Source: Comamonas koreensis (GTDB lineage: Bacteria; Pseudomonadota; Gammaproteobacteria; Burkholderiales; Burkholderiaceae_C). From it: DNA of 64,000 bases. The translations under genes were made by a program, and so were the position numbers. Location: the NCBI RefSeq assembly GCF_014076495.1, contig NZ_CP043575.1:744001-808000 (forward strand), given 5' to 3'. Below, in pieces: positions 25,862 through 36,479 of this stretch. Each line of letters starts with the position of its first letter. Positions within the stretch are counted from its first letter, which is position 1. The notes under the pieces were generated by a model. The model was given only the letters and a program-made list of their open reading frames with translations, was not told the DNA's origin and did no database searches.

Positions 25862-28800
25862 ATGACAGGTCAGAAGGTATCGCAGCCGCAAAGACAAGAG
25901 CTGCAACAAAAGATAGTTTGGGTAAGCATATTTTTGATGACTTTATGGCTGTGGTCCGCATCTGCTGCCGCACAGACTGCCAATATGACTTTGGAGCGGG
26001 TAAGTCTTTTCTTCAGCGATGGCGTTTCAGCTGAGGAAATACGACAAGTCCCTGCGCAAGCCCAAGCACCGCTTAAAAACGGCTTGACGCTTATCAATGC
26101 CGAGAAATCCAGCTTTGGTGCAAGTGGCGTGCAGTGGAAGTGGTTACTTCGCAATAGCACCTTATCGCCGCTTGACGATGTGCGCATCACCGGCTTTGTG
26201 GATATTGACCAGGATGCTGCCGATAACACCTTTTTCAACGAGTCGATGTTGGCCCCGACGCTGACCGCACCTGCTGGCCATATTGCTGCGGATCGATGGG
26301 AAGCGGGAGAGATGGGCTATTGGACCGGCTCCTTGCTGTCACGCGCTGCGGTCGGTGATCTGCTCAATAGCACCCAGGCACCGGCTGCTGGCGAGGATAT
26401 GGCGATCGCCCTGTCCGCCATACCCGGGCAATTGGCTCCCGGGCAGGAGCTCAGCGTCTGGTTGGTCGTGGGTGACCAGGACAATGCCGGGGCTACGCAA
26501 AATGACCTGGCATCGCTGCGCAAGCATTTTGCGCAGTTCTATCTATTCAAAGGCGCGGCACCGGATAACCGTGCGCAAGTGGATTACGCCGTCACGCAGA
26601 CGGTCGCCAGTACCCAATACAAGGTGGGTGAGTTGGTGCAATACCGCCTGGTGGTCAGCAATGCCGGCTCGGCTGCAGGCTCGGGCGTGACCTTGAGCAG
26701 TATGGTGTCTGCCTCGCTGGCCGATGTGCAGTGGGTGTGCACTGCCCAGGGCCTGGCTGCCTGCGATGCCAGCCCAGGCATGGGCCACCAGCTGCGGGTG
26801 GATGCCCAGGTGCCCGCTGGCGCTGGCAACCAGGTAATGGTGACGGTGACCGGTAAAGCGACTGCAGATGGCGTGCTGACGCACCGAGCCTCGGTGGCGC
26901 CAACGAACGCCGATACCGTGGATACGAATGCAGCCAACAATGACAGCTTGGTGCAGGTCAGTGTCAGCACTGCAGGGGCTGCGCAGGCCGATTTGGCGGT
27001 GTTCAAAACCACCAGCACACCCAAAGTGCTGCCCGGCGGCAAGCTGGCCTTCCAGCTGGTGGCTGTCAACCATGGCCCGGCAGCGGTCAGCGCAGCGCGG
27101 CTGCAAGATTTGATGCCCTCGGGCGTGGAGGACATGCGCTGGACCTGCAGTGCGCGCGGTGGTGCCGTATGCGGCACAGCGTCAGGGCAAGGCGGCGATA
27201 TCCAAGTGCTGGCGGAGATGCCGGTGGGCGCGTCCATCACCATCGATGTGGCGGGCGTCATGGCGCAGGCCGGTGGCCACTTGGTGAATACCGCTTCAGT
27301 CGCGTCCGAGCTGCCCGATCCCGTGTTGTCCAACAACAGCGCATCCGCCTCCGTCAATGCACCTGCGGGCGCCCTCAAATCCATTCCCACCATGGGCTGG
27401 CTGGCGCTGAGTTTGCTGTCGGGCTGCACCTTGTTGCTGGGCGCACGGTGGCTGCAGCGCAAAGGAGGGCTGGGCAGCCGGCGCAGCTGGATGCTGGCCT
27501 TGCTGCTGGTGCTGGGCCTGGGCGCGGGGGGTGATTCGCACGCCATCTTTGTCAATGGCGATTTTGAAAGCCAAACGGTGACGGGCTGGACCAAGCGCTT
27601 TGGCCTGAACCCGGGCTTGACCGGCGCGCCGCCTTTTCAAGTTGGCGATGTGCGCTTCAATGGCAGCGGCTTGGAGAAGGTCAGCGTGGTGGATGGCCGC
27701 TTTGACCCGCGCGCACCGCAGCTGGTGCTGCCGCGCCAGGGCAATTTCTCGGCCAAGGTCAACGACGACGACAACGGCGCACACATCAACGAGATCAGCC
27801 AAAAGGGTGTGATTGCCGAAACCGACCGCGACCCGGGTGACGGCAAGCTGCATGTGCGCTTCAGCTATGCCGCCGTGCTGGAGGACCCCAGCCACAATCC
27901 CACAAACCAGCCTTACTTCTTTGTCGAGATCAAGGATTTGACCAAGGGCGAGACGCTGTACTACGACTTTGCCTTTGCCAACCAGCCCGGCCGCGTGTTC
28001 TACACCACGGTCTACAAGGGCAGCAAATGGCTATCCACCCCTTTTATCGATGTGGACCTGGAGGTGCCCGACAGCAGCCTGGGCAACGAGTTGCAGATCC
28101 GCGTAGTGGGTGCCGATTGCTCCCAAGGCGGCCATGGCGGCTATGTCTATGTCGATGCCTTTGGCTCGGTCAGCATTCCGCCGCAGGGCGCCTGCGTCAA
28201 TGACCTGCAACTGCGCGCCAAACCTGGCAATGTGCAGCTGACCTGGGCCGATACCGGCGCCGCCAGCTATGCGGTCTACCGCGCAGACAAGCTGGAAGGT
28301 CCTTTTGTGCGTTTGGGCACCACGCAGTCGCGCCACTCTACCTGGCTGGACCGCACGGTGCAGGCGCAAAAAACCTACTACTACAGCATCCGGGCGCTGG
28401 ATGTGGATGGCCATGCGCTGTGCAGCTCTGGCGAGGTAGCGACCTATGTGCCTGCGCACTGGAGTGTGGGCGACCCGGTGAACCGCCCGCCGATCTTTAC
28501 CAGCCAGCCGGCGCTTGCTGGGGATGTGCGCCAACTGTATGAGTACCAGGCCACGGCCATCGATGCCGATGGCGACCCGCTCAGCTACCAGCTGATGTAT
28601 GCCCCCGTGGGCATGACCGTGGATGCCGCCACCGGCAAGATCAGCTGGCAGCCAGGCTTGATGGGGGATTTCCGCGTGAACCTGCAGGTGAGCGACGGCA
28701 AGGGGCTGCTGGCCAGCCAGGCCTTCTCCATCCATGTGGTGGATGGCAACCTGCCGCCGCAGATCACCAGCCAGTTCCCTGCCAAGGTACCTGCGGGTGT

Positions 28801-31800
28801 GAGTTTCTCCCACCAGGTCACCGCCACAGATCCCGAGAGAGGGCCGTTGCAGTACACCTTGGGCAGCCAGGCGGCGGGGATCAGCATCAATGCCTCTGGA
28901 GGCATTTACTGGACCAACCCCGAGCCCGGCACCTATCCGCTGGTGATCCAGGTCACCGACCAGTTTGGTGCCCGTGATGTGCAGCGCGTGGTGGTGTCCG
29001 TGCAGGCGTTCCCGGCATTCACCAGCCTGCCGGTGTTGACGGCCACCGTGGCCCAGCCCTATACCTACCAGGCGCTGGCCAGCGACCGCGATGGTGACGC
29101 TATTGTCTACAGCGTGCTCAGTGGCCCTGCAGGCCTGGTGATCAACGCCAGCAGCGGCGCCGTGACCTGGCCATCGCCTGTGGCGGGGACGGCCGCGGTC
29201 GTCCTGGCAGCCACTGATCCGGATGGCAACCAGGGCAAGCAAAGCTTCAGCATTCGCACCACGGCAACGCCCAACCGGGCACCGGTGTTTATCGCCACAC
29301 CGGTCACCTATGTGGCCTACCCCGCCACTTACGGCTACACGGCCTCGGCCAGCGATGCCGATGGTGACAACCTGGTCTGGAAGCTGCTGCAGGCACCTGC
29401 TGGCATGACGATCAGTGAGCGCACGGGCGCCATCGCCTGGAAGTTTGCCAGCAACGCCGCTGGCAAGTTTGCTGTGCGCGTGCAGGTGGACGACCAGCGT
29501 GGTGGCCAGACCGAGCAGGCGTTTGAAATCCAGCTGCCGGTGTATGGCAATGGCGCCCCCGCCATCACCAGCCGCCCGCCTAGCCAGGTGCGCGCTGGCG
29601 CCATCTATAGCTACTCGGTCAGTGCTACTGACCCTGAGGGCGAGACGCTCAGCTACCGCCTCGCCTCCGGGCCTGCCGCAGCCGCTTGGGCTGGCAATCA
29701 GCTGAGCTGGGCCACCAGCGTGGCCGATGTGGGCGTGCATGCGCTGCTGATCGAGGTGGCCGATACCGCCGGCAATGTCGCGCAGCAGAACTGGCAGCTC
29801 GAAGTGCTGCCCGCCAGCGGCAACCAGCCGCCGGTGATCAGCTCCACCCCCAAGGTGACGGCCGTTGCCGGTGGGGTGTATGAATACCAGGTGGTTGCCA
29901 CCGACCGCGATGGTGACCCGCTCAGCTACCAGCTGCTGACCGGCCCGGCAGGCATGACGATCTCTGCCACCGGCAAGCTGGAGTGGCCCGTGCCCGCTGG
30001 CTTTGCCGGCAGCGAGACGGTGGAGATTAAAGTGTCCGATGGCCGGGATGGCGAAGTGACCCAGGCCTATGCGATAGGCGTGGGCGTTACCGCCAACCGG
30101 ACGCCGCTGATCAATTCGACCCCGGTCGCCACCGGCACGGCCGGCGCGGCCTATCTGTACCAGATTCTGGCCAGCGATCCCGATGCGGATGTGCTGACCT
30201 ACAGCGTCTCCACCAGCGAGCCCGGTATCACCGTGGACGCGCAGACGGGCCGGGTCTCCTGGGCCGTGCCGGCAGGCACGAGCGGACAGGCGCAGCTGAC
30301 CGTGCAGGTGACCGACGGCAAGGGCGGCACCGCATCGCAGACCTATGCCATTGGCGTGGGCCAGCCCGGCAACCGCCCACCCCGGGTGACCACGCAGCCT
30401 GGCACCAGCGCTGTCTCGGGCGCCAGCTATACCTATGCGCTCAAGGCCGTGGATGCCGATGGTGATACCTTGGTCTATGCATTGACGGAGTTCCCGCAGG
30501 GCATGCTGATTGACAGCAGCACCGGTGCCATCCAGTGGAGCGTTCCTGCCAATGTGGCTGGGCTGGCACCTGTGATGGTGGAGGTGACGGACGGCAAGGG
30601 TGGCATCGCCACCCAGGGCTACGCCATCTCGGTCTCGGGCGCCTCCAACCGCGCACCCGCATTCAGCTCCACACCGGTGACTTCGGCCACCGCAGGTTCG
30701 GCCTACGCCTACACGGCGCGGGCGACCGATCCGGATGGCGATGCCATCAGCTATACGCTGGTCTCAGCCCCCGCCGGCATGGCGATCCATGCCACATCGG
30801 GCGCCATCAGCTGGACGCCCACCTTGGCGCAAGGCGGCACCCATGCAGTAGCCGTGCGCGCCACCGATGCCAAGGGGGCCTATGCCACGCAAAGCTTTGG
30901 CGTTTACGTGCAGCTGCCAACCAACAACCCACCCCAGATCAGCAGCAAGCCCGCGCTGCGCTGGGCCCCGGGCGTGCCTTATCAATACCAGGTTACGGCG
31001 ACCGACCCGGAGAACGACCCGCTGACATATGCGCTGGACAAGGCCCCTGCGGGCATGGCCATATCGGCCAGCGGCCTGCTGACCTGGAACAGCCCGGTGC
31101 TGGGCAGCCATGCGGTAGAGATCAAGGTGCAGGACAGCCGTGGCGCCTATGTGGTGCAAAGCTATACCTTGCAGATTGCGGCCAACCGCGAGCCGGTCAT
31201 CACCAGCGCGCCCGTGCCCACTGCGGCCATTGCTGCGCCTTATGCCTACCAGGTGGTGGCCACAGACTCGGATGGTGACTTCCTCACCTACCGGATGAGC
31301 GGCGCACCGGCCAGCTTGACCATGTCGGCCACAGGCCTGATCTCGGGCACGCCGACTTCGCAAGGCACGCATGCGATCATCGTGACGGTGTCGGACGGCC
31401 AGGCCTCCGTCACCCAGAGCTGGACCTTGCGCGTGACCGAGCCCGCAGCGGGCGGACCGCTGGAGGCGGGCGTGACGCCATCGCCCAAATACCTGAACCT
31501 GGGTGAATCGACCACCCTGCAGGTGTTTGCGCAGGGCGGAACAGCGCCCTACACCGTCAGCAGTCTGACCGTGAACGGCCGTGCCGTGACGGTAAACGCC
31601 GCTTACCAGGCCATCTTCACGCCCACGGCGATGGGCAAGCACAACCTGCGCCTCACCTTGCGCGATGCCAAGGGCAGCAGCGTGACCGTGGACGACTGGT
31701 TCGGCGTCAAGGACTCCAGCGATGTGCTGGCGCCGTTGGCGGCCATCACCGCGCCGGGCAGCTCGGACGACATCACGGTGACGGACGTGTTCGAGCCCAC

Positions 31801-34800
31801 GGCCATCATGGGCACGGCCTCCGATGCCAACCTGGCTGAGTACCTGCTGATGATCTCGCCAGCGGGCCAGAACCAGTGGAGCAAGATTGGCGGCGGCAGC
31901 GCCAGCGTGACGGCCGCCAAGTTGGGCGACCTCAACCCCCAGACCCTGGCCAACGGCTTGTACGACCTGGGCCTGGTCGTGCGCGATATCTCGGGCAATG
32001 AGACCAGCGCCAAGGTGACGGTGGCTATCAGCGGAGAGCAAAAGACGGCGCCCCTGCAGCTGACCTTTACCGATATGGCTTTTGAGATCGAAGGCCTGCC
32101 GCTCACTGTGCGGCGCAGTTATGACTCGCTCAAACGCGCGCAGCGCATGGACTTTGGCTACGGCTGGTCGGTGGACTACCAGGACGTCTGGTTGCAGACC
32201 AATGGCGTACTGGGCCGCTCCTGGGTGATGCAGGAGACGGGCTCGGGCTTCAACCGCAAGATCTGCGTGCGGCCCCAAGGCTCCCGCGTGGCATCGGTGC
32301 GTATGCCCGACGGCAGGCTTGAGCAGTTCGACCTGCGGGCCAGTCCGGAGTGCGTGAGCGTGCTGCAGTGGGCGTCCAACCCCAGCGTCAGCCTCGCATT
32401 CAGCGCCAAGGCCAGCAACAAGAGCGGCAGCAAGCTCGAAGCGCTGGGCTACAGCGATCTGCGTCTGGCCGGTGGTGATCTGTTCGACATGGGCACGACC
32501 GAGACCTTCAACCCCAGCCAGTACAAGCTCACCACTCTGGATGGCATCGAATACATCCTGAACAAGGACTTCGGCATTCAGCAGATCAAGGACCGCAATG
32601 GCAACAGCCTGCAGTTCACGCGCAGCGGTATCAGCCACTCTGGCGGCTGGGCGCTGGCCTTTACCCGCGATGCGCAGGGAAAGATTAGCAAGATCAGCGG
32701 CCCCGGCGGCCAGGTGTTGAACTATGGCTACGATGCGGCCGACAACCTGATCTCGGTGGTCGACCAGAGCAATGCGGCGTCCGACTTCCGTTACGAGAAC
32801 CCCAAGGTGGCGCATGGCCTGACCAGCTATACCGATCCACTGGGCCGGCTGGCGCTGAAGACCACGTACGATGACGCCGGGCGCGTGCTGAGCCAGACCG
32901 ATGCCGCCGGCAAGGCCGTGACGGTGAGCACCGACAACACGGCAAACAAGCAGACCATCAAGGACCGCAACGGCAACACCACCGTGTATGACTTTGATGA
33001 CCGGGGCAACATCACCCGCGTGCTGGATGCCGCAGGCGGCACCACCCAGTACGCCTATGACGCCAATGACAACGAGATCGAGGTGATCGACGCGTTGGGC
33101 CGCAAGACCACGCGCAGCTACGACGCCTTCGGCAATGTCACCAGCGAAACCGATCCCGCCGGCCGTGTGACCAAGACGGCTTTCAATGCGCAAGGCAATG
33201 TCACCACCATCACCGATGCGGCAGGCAACGTCACCACCAATGGCTACAACGCCAGCGGTGATCTAACAGCCATCACCGATGCTGCTGGCAAGGCCTTTGG
33301 CATGGGCTACAGCCCGACGGGTAGCCTGAGCAGCATGACCGACAAGGTCGGCAATGCCACCCGCTACACCTATGCCAAGATTAATGGCGCCACGCTCAAG
33401 CAGACCGAGACGGCTCCGGACGGTACGGTGACCACCTACGCTTACGACAGCGCAGGCAACGTCATCTCCACTACGCGCGCCATCGTCACCCAGCCGGGCC
33501 AACCTGCCACCACGGTGGTAGAAAAGAGCAGCTACGACACCAAGGGCAATGTCACCAGCCGCACCAATGCGGTGGGCGACACCAGCACCTACCTCTACGA
33601 TGCGGCGGACCAGCTGGTGCAAGAGACCGACAGCCAGGGCCGCAAGACAGCGCATGAGTACAGCCTGCGTGGTGAGAAGTCCAAGACCACCTACCCGGAT
33701 GGCAGGGTAGAGAGCTGGGCCTATGACAACAACGGCAACGAAACCCAGAGCTGCATCGGTAGCCTGTGCACGCGCACAGCCTACGATGCGCTGGACCGCG
33801 CCACCAAGGTCACCGACCCAATGGGCTTTGTCGTCGAGAGCGTGTACGACGCAGCAGGCCAGCTCAGCTCCAGCAAGGATGCGCGCGGCAACAGCACGGC
33901 GTTTGAATACGACCTGGCTGGCCGTGAAACCAAGCAGACCAATGCCGCTGGCATTGCGGTGACGCGCGAGTACGACCTGGCGGGCAACCTCGTCAAGACC
34001 ACCGACGGCTTGGGCCGGGCGACAGTCCACGTCTACAACAACACCCAAAAGCGTACCAGCACCACCTTGGCCAATGGCGCGGTGACGCAGTTTGCGTATG
34101 ACGCCAATGGCGTGCTGCTGAGCGAGACCAACCCGCTGGGCCATGCCTACCAGTTTGGCCACGATCCGCTGGGCGGTCTCAAGACTGTGACCGACCCACT
34201 GGGCAAGGCGACCGGCTACACCTGGAATGGCAGCAACCAGCTGCTGACCCAGACCGATGCCAACGGCCACACCACCCGCTATGGCTACGACAGCGCTGGC
34301 CGTCGCGTGGCACGCACGCTGCCGGGCGGCAAGAGCGAAGGCCTGGTCTACGACAGCGAAGGCCGCCTGGTGACCCGTACTGACTTTGACGGCAGCCAGA
34401 CCATCTACAGCTATGACGTGGGCGGCAAGCTCAGCAAAGTCACGCGCAGCGATGGCCGCAGCCTGAGCCAAGGCTATGACAGCTTTGGCCGCATGAACAG
34501 CCAGACCGATACCGCCTATGGCAACCTGGGCCTGACCCTGGACGGCAACGACCGCGTCACCCGCGAGGTCTGGAGCCACAGCAGCCTGGGCACCAGCTTC
34601 AGTGCGACCTTGGACTACGCCTGGGACGCCAACAGCAACCGCACCCAGGTCAGCACCTCGGGCCAGGCCATCAAGGCCGGCTACAACACGCTCAACCAGC
34701 TGGAGACCCTGACCCACCCCGATGGCAGCACCACCCGTTTTGCCTACGACAACGCAGGCAACCGAGTACAGGTGACGCGGGCCGATGGCAGCACCACCGA

Positions 34801-36472
34801 CTACCAGTACAACCTGGCCAACCAGCTGACAGCCGTGCTGCACAAAAAGGCAGACGGTGCAGACATTGCCAGCTTTGTCTACACCCTCAATGCCGCAGGC
34901 CAGCGCACCCAGGTGGCCGAGCGCATGGTGGGGGTAGGCAGCCCGGCAGAGACGGTGGAGCGCACCGTGCGCTACCAGTACGACGCCGCCGGCAAGCTGC
35001 TGCAGGAGCGCGTGGCACAAACCGCGCCTGCGGTGTTTGACTCGACCATCGACTACGTCTACGACGACGTAGGCAACCGCAGCCGTCGCAGCGTCAGCCA
35101 CAACGGCCAGGTCACCACCTACCAGTACGACAGCCATGACCGCCTCACGCAAAGTGTGGATAGCCTGAGCGGCACCACCACTTACCAGTGGGACGAGCGC
35201 GGCAACCTGGTGCAGAAGGCATCACCCGCCGATACCACCACCTATGCCTGGACGGTGGACAACCGCCTGGCCAAGGTCAGCACCGGCGCTAAAACGGTTG
35301 AGTACGGTTATGACAGTAGCGGCCGCCGCATCAAGCGCCTGGTCAAAGAGGGCGCCACCACCACGGAGACCCACTACAAGGTCGACCACCAGCGAAGCTA
35401 CAGCGAGATCCTGGTCGAGAGCACCAAGGTCAACAGCGGCGCCTGGGTCGATACCGTGCATGTGCACACCCCCGATGGCTTAGGTGAGCTGATCGCCAGC
35501 ACCTCGGCTGGCGCGCAAACCCAGCTGTTCAGCGATGGCCTGGGCAGCGTGCGTGTGGCCCAAACCGCTGCCACCAGCCATGTCTTCAGCTACGACGCAT
35601 TCGGCATTGCGCTGGGCGCCACTGAAGGCATGCCCGCCAATGCGGCCGATGCCGCTGCCACCAGCCACCGCTACACCGGCGAATATGCCGACAGCCAGAC
35701 GGGTCTGCTGCATCTCCGTGCGCGTGATTACGATCCGCAAGTTGGTCGCTTTATCTCGATGGATGAGCACCCCGGCGCGAGTCGCATTCCGCTGACTTTG
35801 AACAAGTACCTGTATGGCAATGCGGACCCGGTGAATACGGTGGATCCGAGTGGGAACATTTTTATATCCATGGCGATGCCCAATTTTGGACATTTGATGC
35901 GCGTAACTTCCGCAGGTACCAGAGCGCTCGGGATTTTGGACAAGCTAGACCATGCGCTGACCTTGCTGCAGTTGGTACATGCATACCAACAGGTATGGAG
36001 TGTTTTTCAAGGCCCAGAGTGGCAAAATTCCATGAAGGATGCAAAAAATCAAAAGGGTTTTGTGAATGCCATGGAAAATTTTGATGTAGCGGTTGCAGAG
36101 TTGGCAGGGAAGTCTGCTGGAATATTTGCAAAAAAGGGAGTCGCTAAAGCTATGGGGGAGTTCATTACAGGGACTAAGACTGCATTGCTAATTTACGGGC
36201 CCACTCCCAAGGTAGCCAGTGGTATCCAAATTTCACATAAGCAGATAAAAGTGGGCACCTTGTCGCTGAGTAAATCTCATCGCAATATATATCTAGAAGT
36301 TGGTGTGAGGAAAAACGAAGGAGGTCGTATGCTTGGTGTTGGTCACCGGTGGAGCGGCACCGGGAACAAACAATGGTTTCGTCAGGACTGGCATGATCCT
36401 ACAGGCCATAATGCACAAGATTTATGCTTCCCTGTGGGAAGCGGTTCATATCACTATCATTGTACGAAATAA
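25862..36472 (+). CDS. Giant DUF11 / Ig-repeat / Rhs-YD polymorphic toxin, apparent two-protein fusion
   Basis: A 3536-residue surface or secreted protein. In order it has: a signal helix (about 20-38); two DUF11-like domains (about 235-370, 373-500); an internal IPTL-CTERM-like anchor (IPTMGW at 508, hydrophobic helix, Arg-rich end); a second signal-like helix (544-560, RRSWMLALLLVLG, ending SHA); a beta-rich region and an FN3-like domain (about 783-870); eleven cadherin/He_PIG-type Ig repeats (about 873-1860); a DUF6531-type entry segment; a long YD-repeat shell (about 2200-3270); the Rhs core ending YGNADPVNTVDPSGN; and a variable C-terminal toxin of about 204 residues. Rhs proteins encapsulate a toxin and release it by cleavage at the core. 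DNA turns AT-rich exactly after the core, a sign of toxin exchange. ATG 25862 is preferred over TTG 25844. Confidence 0.88.
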   Translation: MTGQKVSQPQRQELQQKIVWVSIFLMTLWLWSASAAAQTANMTLERVSLFFSDGVSAEEIRQVPAQAQAPLKNGLTLINAEKSSFGASGVQWKWLLRNSTLSPLDDVRITGFVDIDQDAADNTFFNESMLAPTLTAPAGHIAADRWEAGEMGYWTGSLLSRAAVGDLLNSTQAPAAGEDMAIALSAIPGQLAPGQELSVWLVVGDQDNAGATQNDLASLRKHFAQFYLFKGAAPDNRAQVDYAVTQTVASTQYKVGELVQYRLVVSNAGSAAGSGVTLSSMVSASLADVQWVCTAQGLAACDASPGMGHQLRVDAQVPAGAGNQVMVTVTGKATADGVLTHRASVAPTNADTVDTNAANNDSLVQVSVSTAGAAQADLAVFKTTSTPKVLPGGKLAFQLVAVNHGPAAVSAARLQDLMPSGVEDMRWTCSARGGAVCGTASGQGGDIQVLAEMPVGASITIDVAGVMAQAGGHLVNTASVASELPDPVLSNNSASASVNAPAGALKSIPTMGWLALSLLSGCTLLLGARWLQRKGGLGSRRSWMLALLLVLGLGAGGDSHAIFVNGDFESQTVTGWTKRFGLNPGLTGAPPFQVGDVRFNGSGLEKVSVVDGRFDPRAPQLVLPRQGNFSAKVNDDDNGAHINEISQKGVIAETDRDPGDGKLHVRFSYAAVLEDPSHNPTNQPYFFVEIKDLTKGETLYYDFAFANQPGRVFYTTVYKGSKWLSTPFIDVDLEVPDSSLGNELQIRVVGADCSQGGHGGYVYVDAFGSVSIPPQGACVNDLQLRAKPGNVQLTWADTGAASYAVYRADKLEGPFVRLGTTQSRHSTWLDRTVQAQKTYYYSIRALDVDGHALCSSGEVATYVPAHWSVGDPVNRPPIFTSQPALAGDVRQLYEYQATAIDADGDPLSYQLMYAPVGMTVDAATGKISWQPGLMGDFRVNLQVSDGKGLLASQAFSIHVVDGNLPPQITSQFPAKVPAGVSFSHQVTATDPERGPLQYTLGSQAAGISINASGGIYWTNPEPGTYPLVIQVTDQFGARDVQRVVVSVQAFPAFTSLPVLTATVAQPYTYQALASDRDGDAIVYSVLSGPAGLVINASSGAVTWPSPVAGTAAVVLAATDPDGNQGKQSFSIRTTATPNRAPVFIATPVTYVAYPATYGYTASASDADGDNLVWKLLQAPAGMTISERTGAIAWKFASNAAGKFAVRVQVDDQRGGQTEQAFEIQLPVYGNGAPAITSRPPSQVRAGAIYSYSVSATDPEGETLSYRLASGPAAAAWAGNQLSWATSVADVGVHALLIEVADTAGNVAQQNWQLEVLPASGNQPPVISSTPKVTAVAGGVYEYQVVATDRDGDPLSYQLLTGPAGMTISATGKLEWPVPAGFAGSETVEIKVSDGRDGEVTQAYAIGVGVTANRTPLINSTPVATGTAGAAYLYQILASDPDADVLTYSVSTSEPGITVDAQTGRVSWAVPAGTSGQAQLTVQVTDGKGGTASQTYAIGVGQPGNRPPRVTTQPGTSAVSGASYTYALKAVDADGDTLVYALTEFPQGMLIDSSTGAIQWSVPANVAGLAPVMVEVTDGKGGIATQGYAISVSGASNRAPAFSSTPVTSATAGSAYAYTARATDPDGDAISYTLVSAPAGMAIHATSGAISWTPTLAQGGTHAVAVRATDAKGAYATQSFGVYVQLPTNNPPQISSKPALRWAPGVPYQYQVTATDPENDPLTYALDKAPAGMAISASGLLTWNSPVLGSHAVEIKVQDSRGAYVVQSYTLQIAANREPVITSAPVPTAAIAAPYAYQVVATDSDGDFLTYRMSGAPASLTMSATGLISGTPTSQGTHAIIVTVSDGQASVTQSWTLRVTEPAAGGPLEAGVTPSPKYLNLGESTTLQVFAQGGTAPYTVSSLTVNGRAVTVNAAYQAIFTPTAMGKHNLRLTLRDAKGSSVTVDDWFGVKDSSDVLAPLAAITAPGSSDDITVTDVFEPTAIMGTASDANLAEYLLMISPAGQNQWSKIGGGSASVTAAKLGDLNPQTLANGLYDLGLVVRDISGNETSAKVTVAISGEQKTAPLQLTFTDMAFEIEGLPLTVRRSYDSLKRAQRMDFGYGWSVDYQDVWLQTNGVLGRSWVMQETGSGFNRKICVRPQGSRVASVRMPDGRLEQFDLRASPECVSVLQWASNPSVSLAFSAKASNKSGSKLEALGYSDLRLAGGDLFDMGTTETFNPSQYKLTTLDGIEYILNKDFGIQQIKDRNGNSLQFTRSGISHSGGWALAFTRDAQGKISKISGPGGQVLNYGYDAADNLISVVDQSNAASDFRYENPKVAHGLTSYTDPLGRLALKTTYDDAGRVLSQTDAAGKAVTVSTDNTANKQTIKDRNGNTTVYDFDDRGNITRVLDAAGGTTQYAYDANDNEIEVIDALGRKTTRSYDAFGNVTSETDPAGRVTKTAFNAQGNVTTITDAAGNVTTNGYNASGDLTAITDAAGKAFGMGYSPTGSLSSMTDKVGNATRYTYAKINGATLKQTETAPDGTVTTYAYDSAGNVISTTRAIVTQPGQPATTVVEKSSYDTKGNVTSRTNAVGDTSTYLYDAADQLVQETDSQGRKTAHEYSLRGEKSKTTYPDGRVESWAYDNNGNETQSCIGSLCTRTAYDALDRATKVTDPMGFVVESVYDAAGQLSSSKDARGNSTAFEYDLAGRETKQTNAAGIAVTREYDLAGNLVKTTDGLGRATVHVYNNTQKRTSTTLANGAVTQFAYDANGVLLSETNPLGHAYQFGHDPLGGLKTVTDPLGKATGYTWNGSNQLLTQTDANGHTTRYGYDSAGRRVARTLPGGKSEGLVYDSEGRLVTRTDFDGSQTIYSYDVGGKLSKVTRSDGRSLSQGYDSFGRMNSQTDTAYGNLGLTLDGNDRVTREVWSHSSLGTSFSATLDYAWDANSNRTQVSTSGQAIKAGYNTLNQLETLTHPDGSTTRFAYDNAGNRVQVTRADGSTTDYQYNLANQLTAVLHKKADGADIASFVYTLNAAGQRTQVAERMVGVGSPAETVERTVRYQYDAAGKLLQERVAQTAPAVFDSTIDYVYDDVGNRSRRSVSHNGQVTTYQYDSHDRLTQSVDSLSGTTTYQWDERGNLVQKASPADTTTYAWTVDNRLAKVSTGAKTVEYGYDSSGRRIKRLVKEGATTTETHYKVDHQRSYSEILVESTKVNSGAWVDTVHVHTPDGLGELIASTSAGAQTQLFSDGLGSVRVAQTAATSHVFSYDAFGIALGATEGMPANAADAAATSHRYTGEYADSQTGLLHLRARDYDPQVGRFISMDEHPGASRIPLTLNKYLYGNADPVNTVDPSGNIFISMAMPNFGHLMRVTSAGTRALGILDKLDHALTLLQLVHAYQQVWSVFQGPEWQNSMKDAKNQKGFVNAMENFDVAVAELAGKSAGIFAKKGVAKAMGEFITGTKTALLIYGPTPKVASGIQISHKQIKVGTLSLSKSHRNIYLEVGVRKNEGGRMLGVGHRWSGTGNKQWFRQDWHDPTGHNAQDLCFPVGSGSYHYHCTK

Positions 36473-36479
36473 GTCTGTT

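Noticed and set aside
28031..35152. Long antisense frames (28031-29740, 30764-33193, 33263-35152) inside the Rhs gene
   Set aside because: They are shadows of the YD and Ig repeats; no signal, motif or ribosome binding site supports them.
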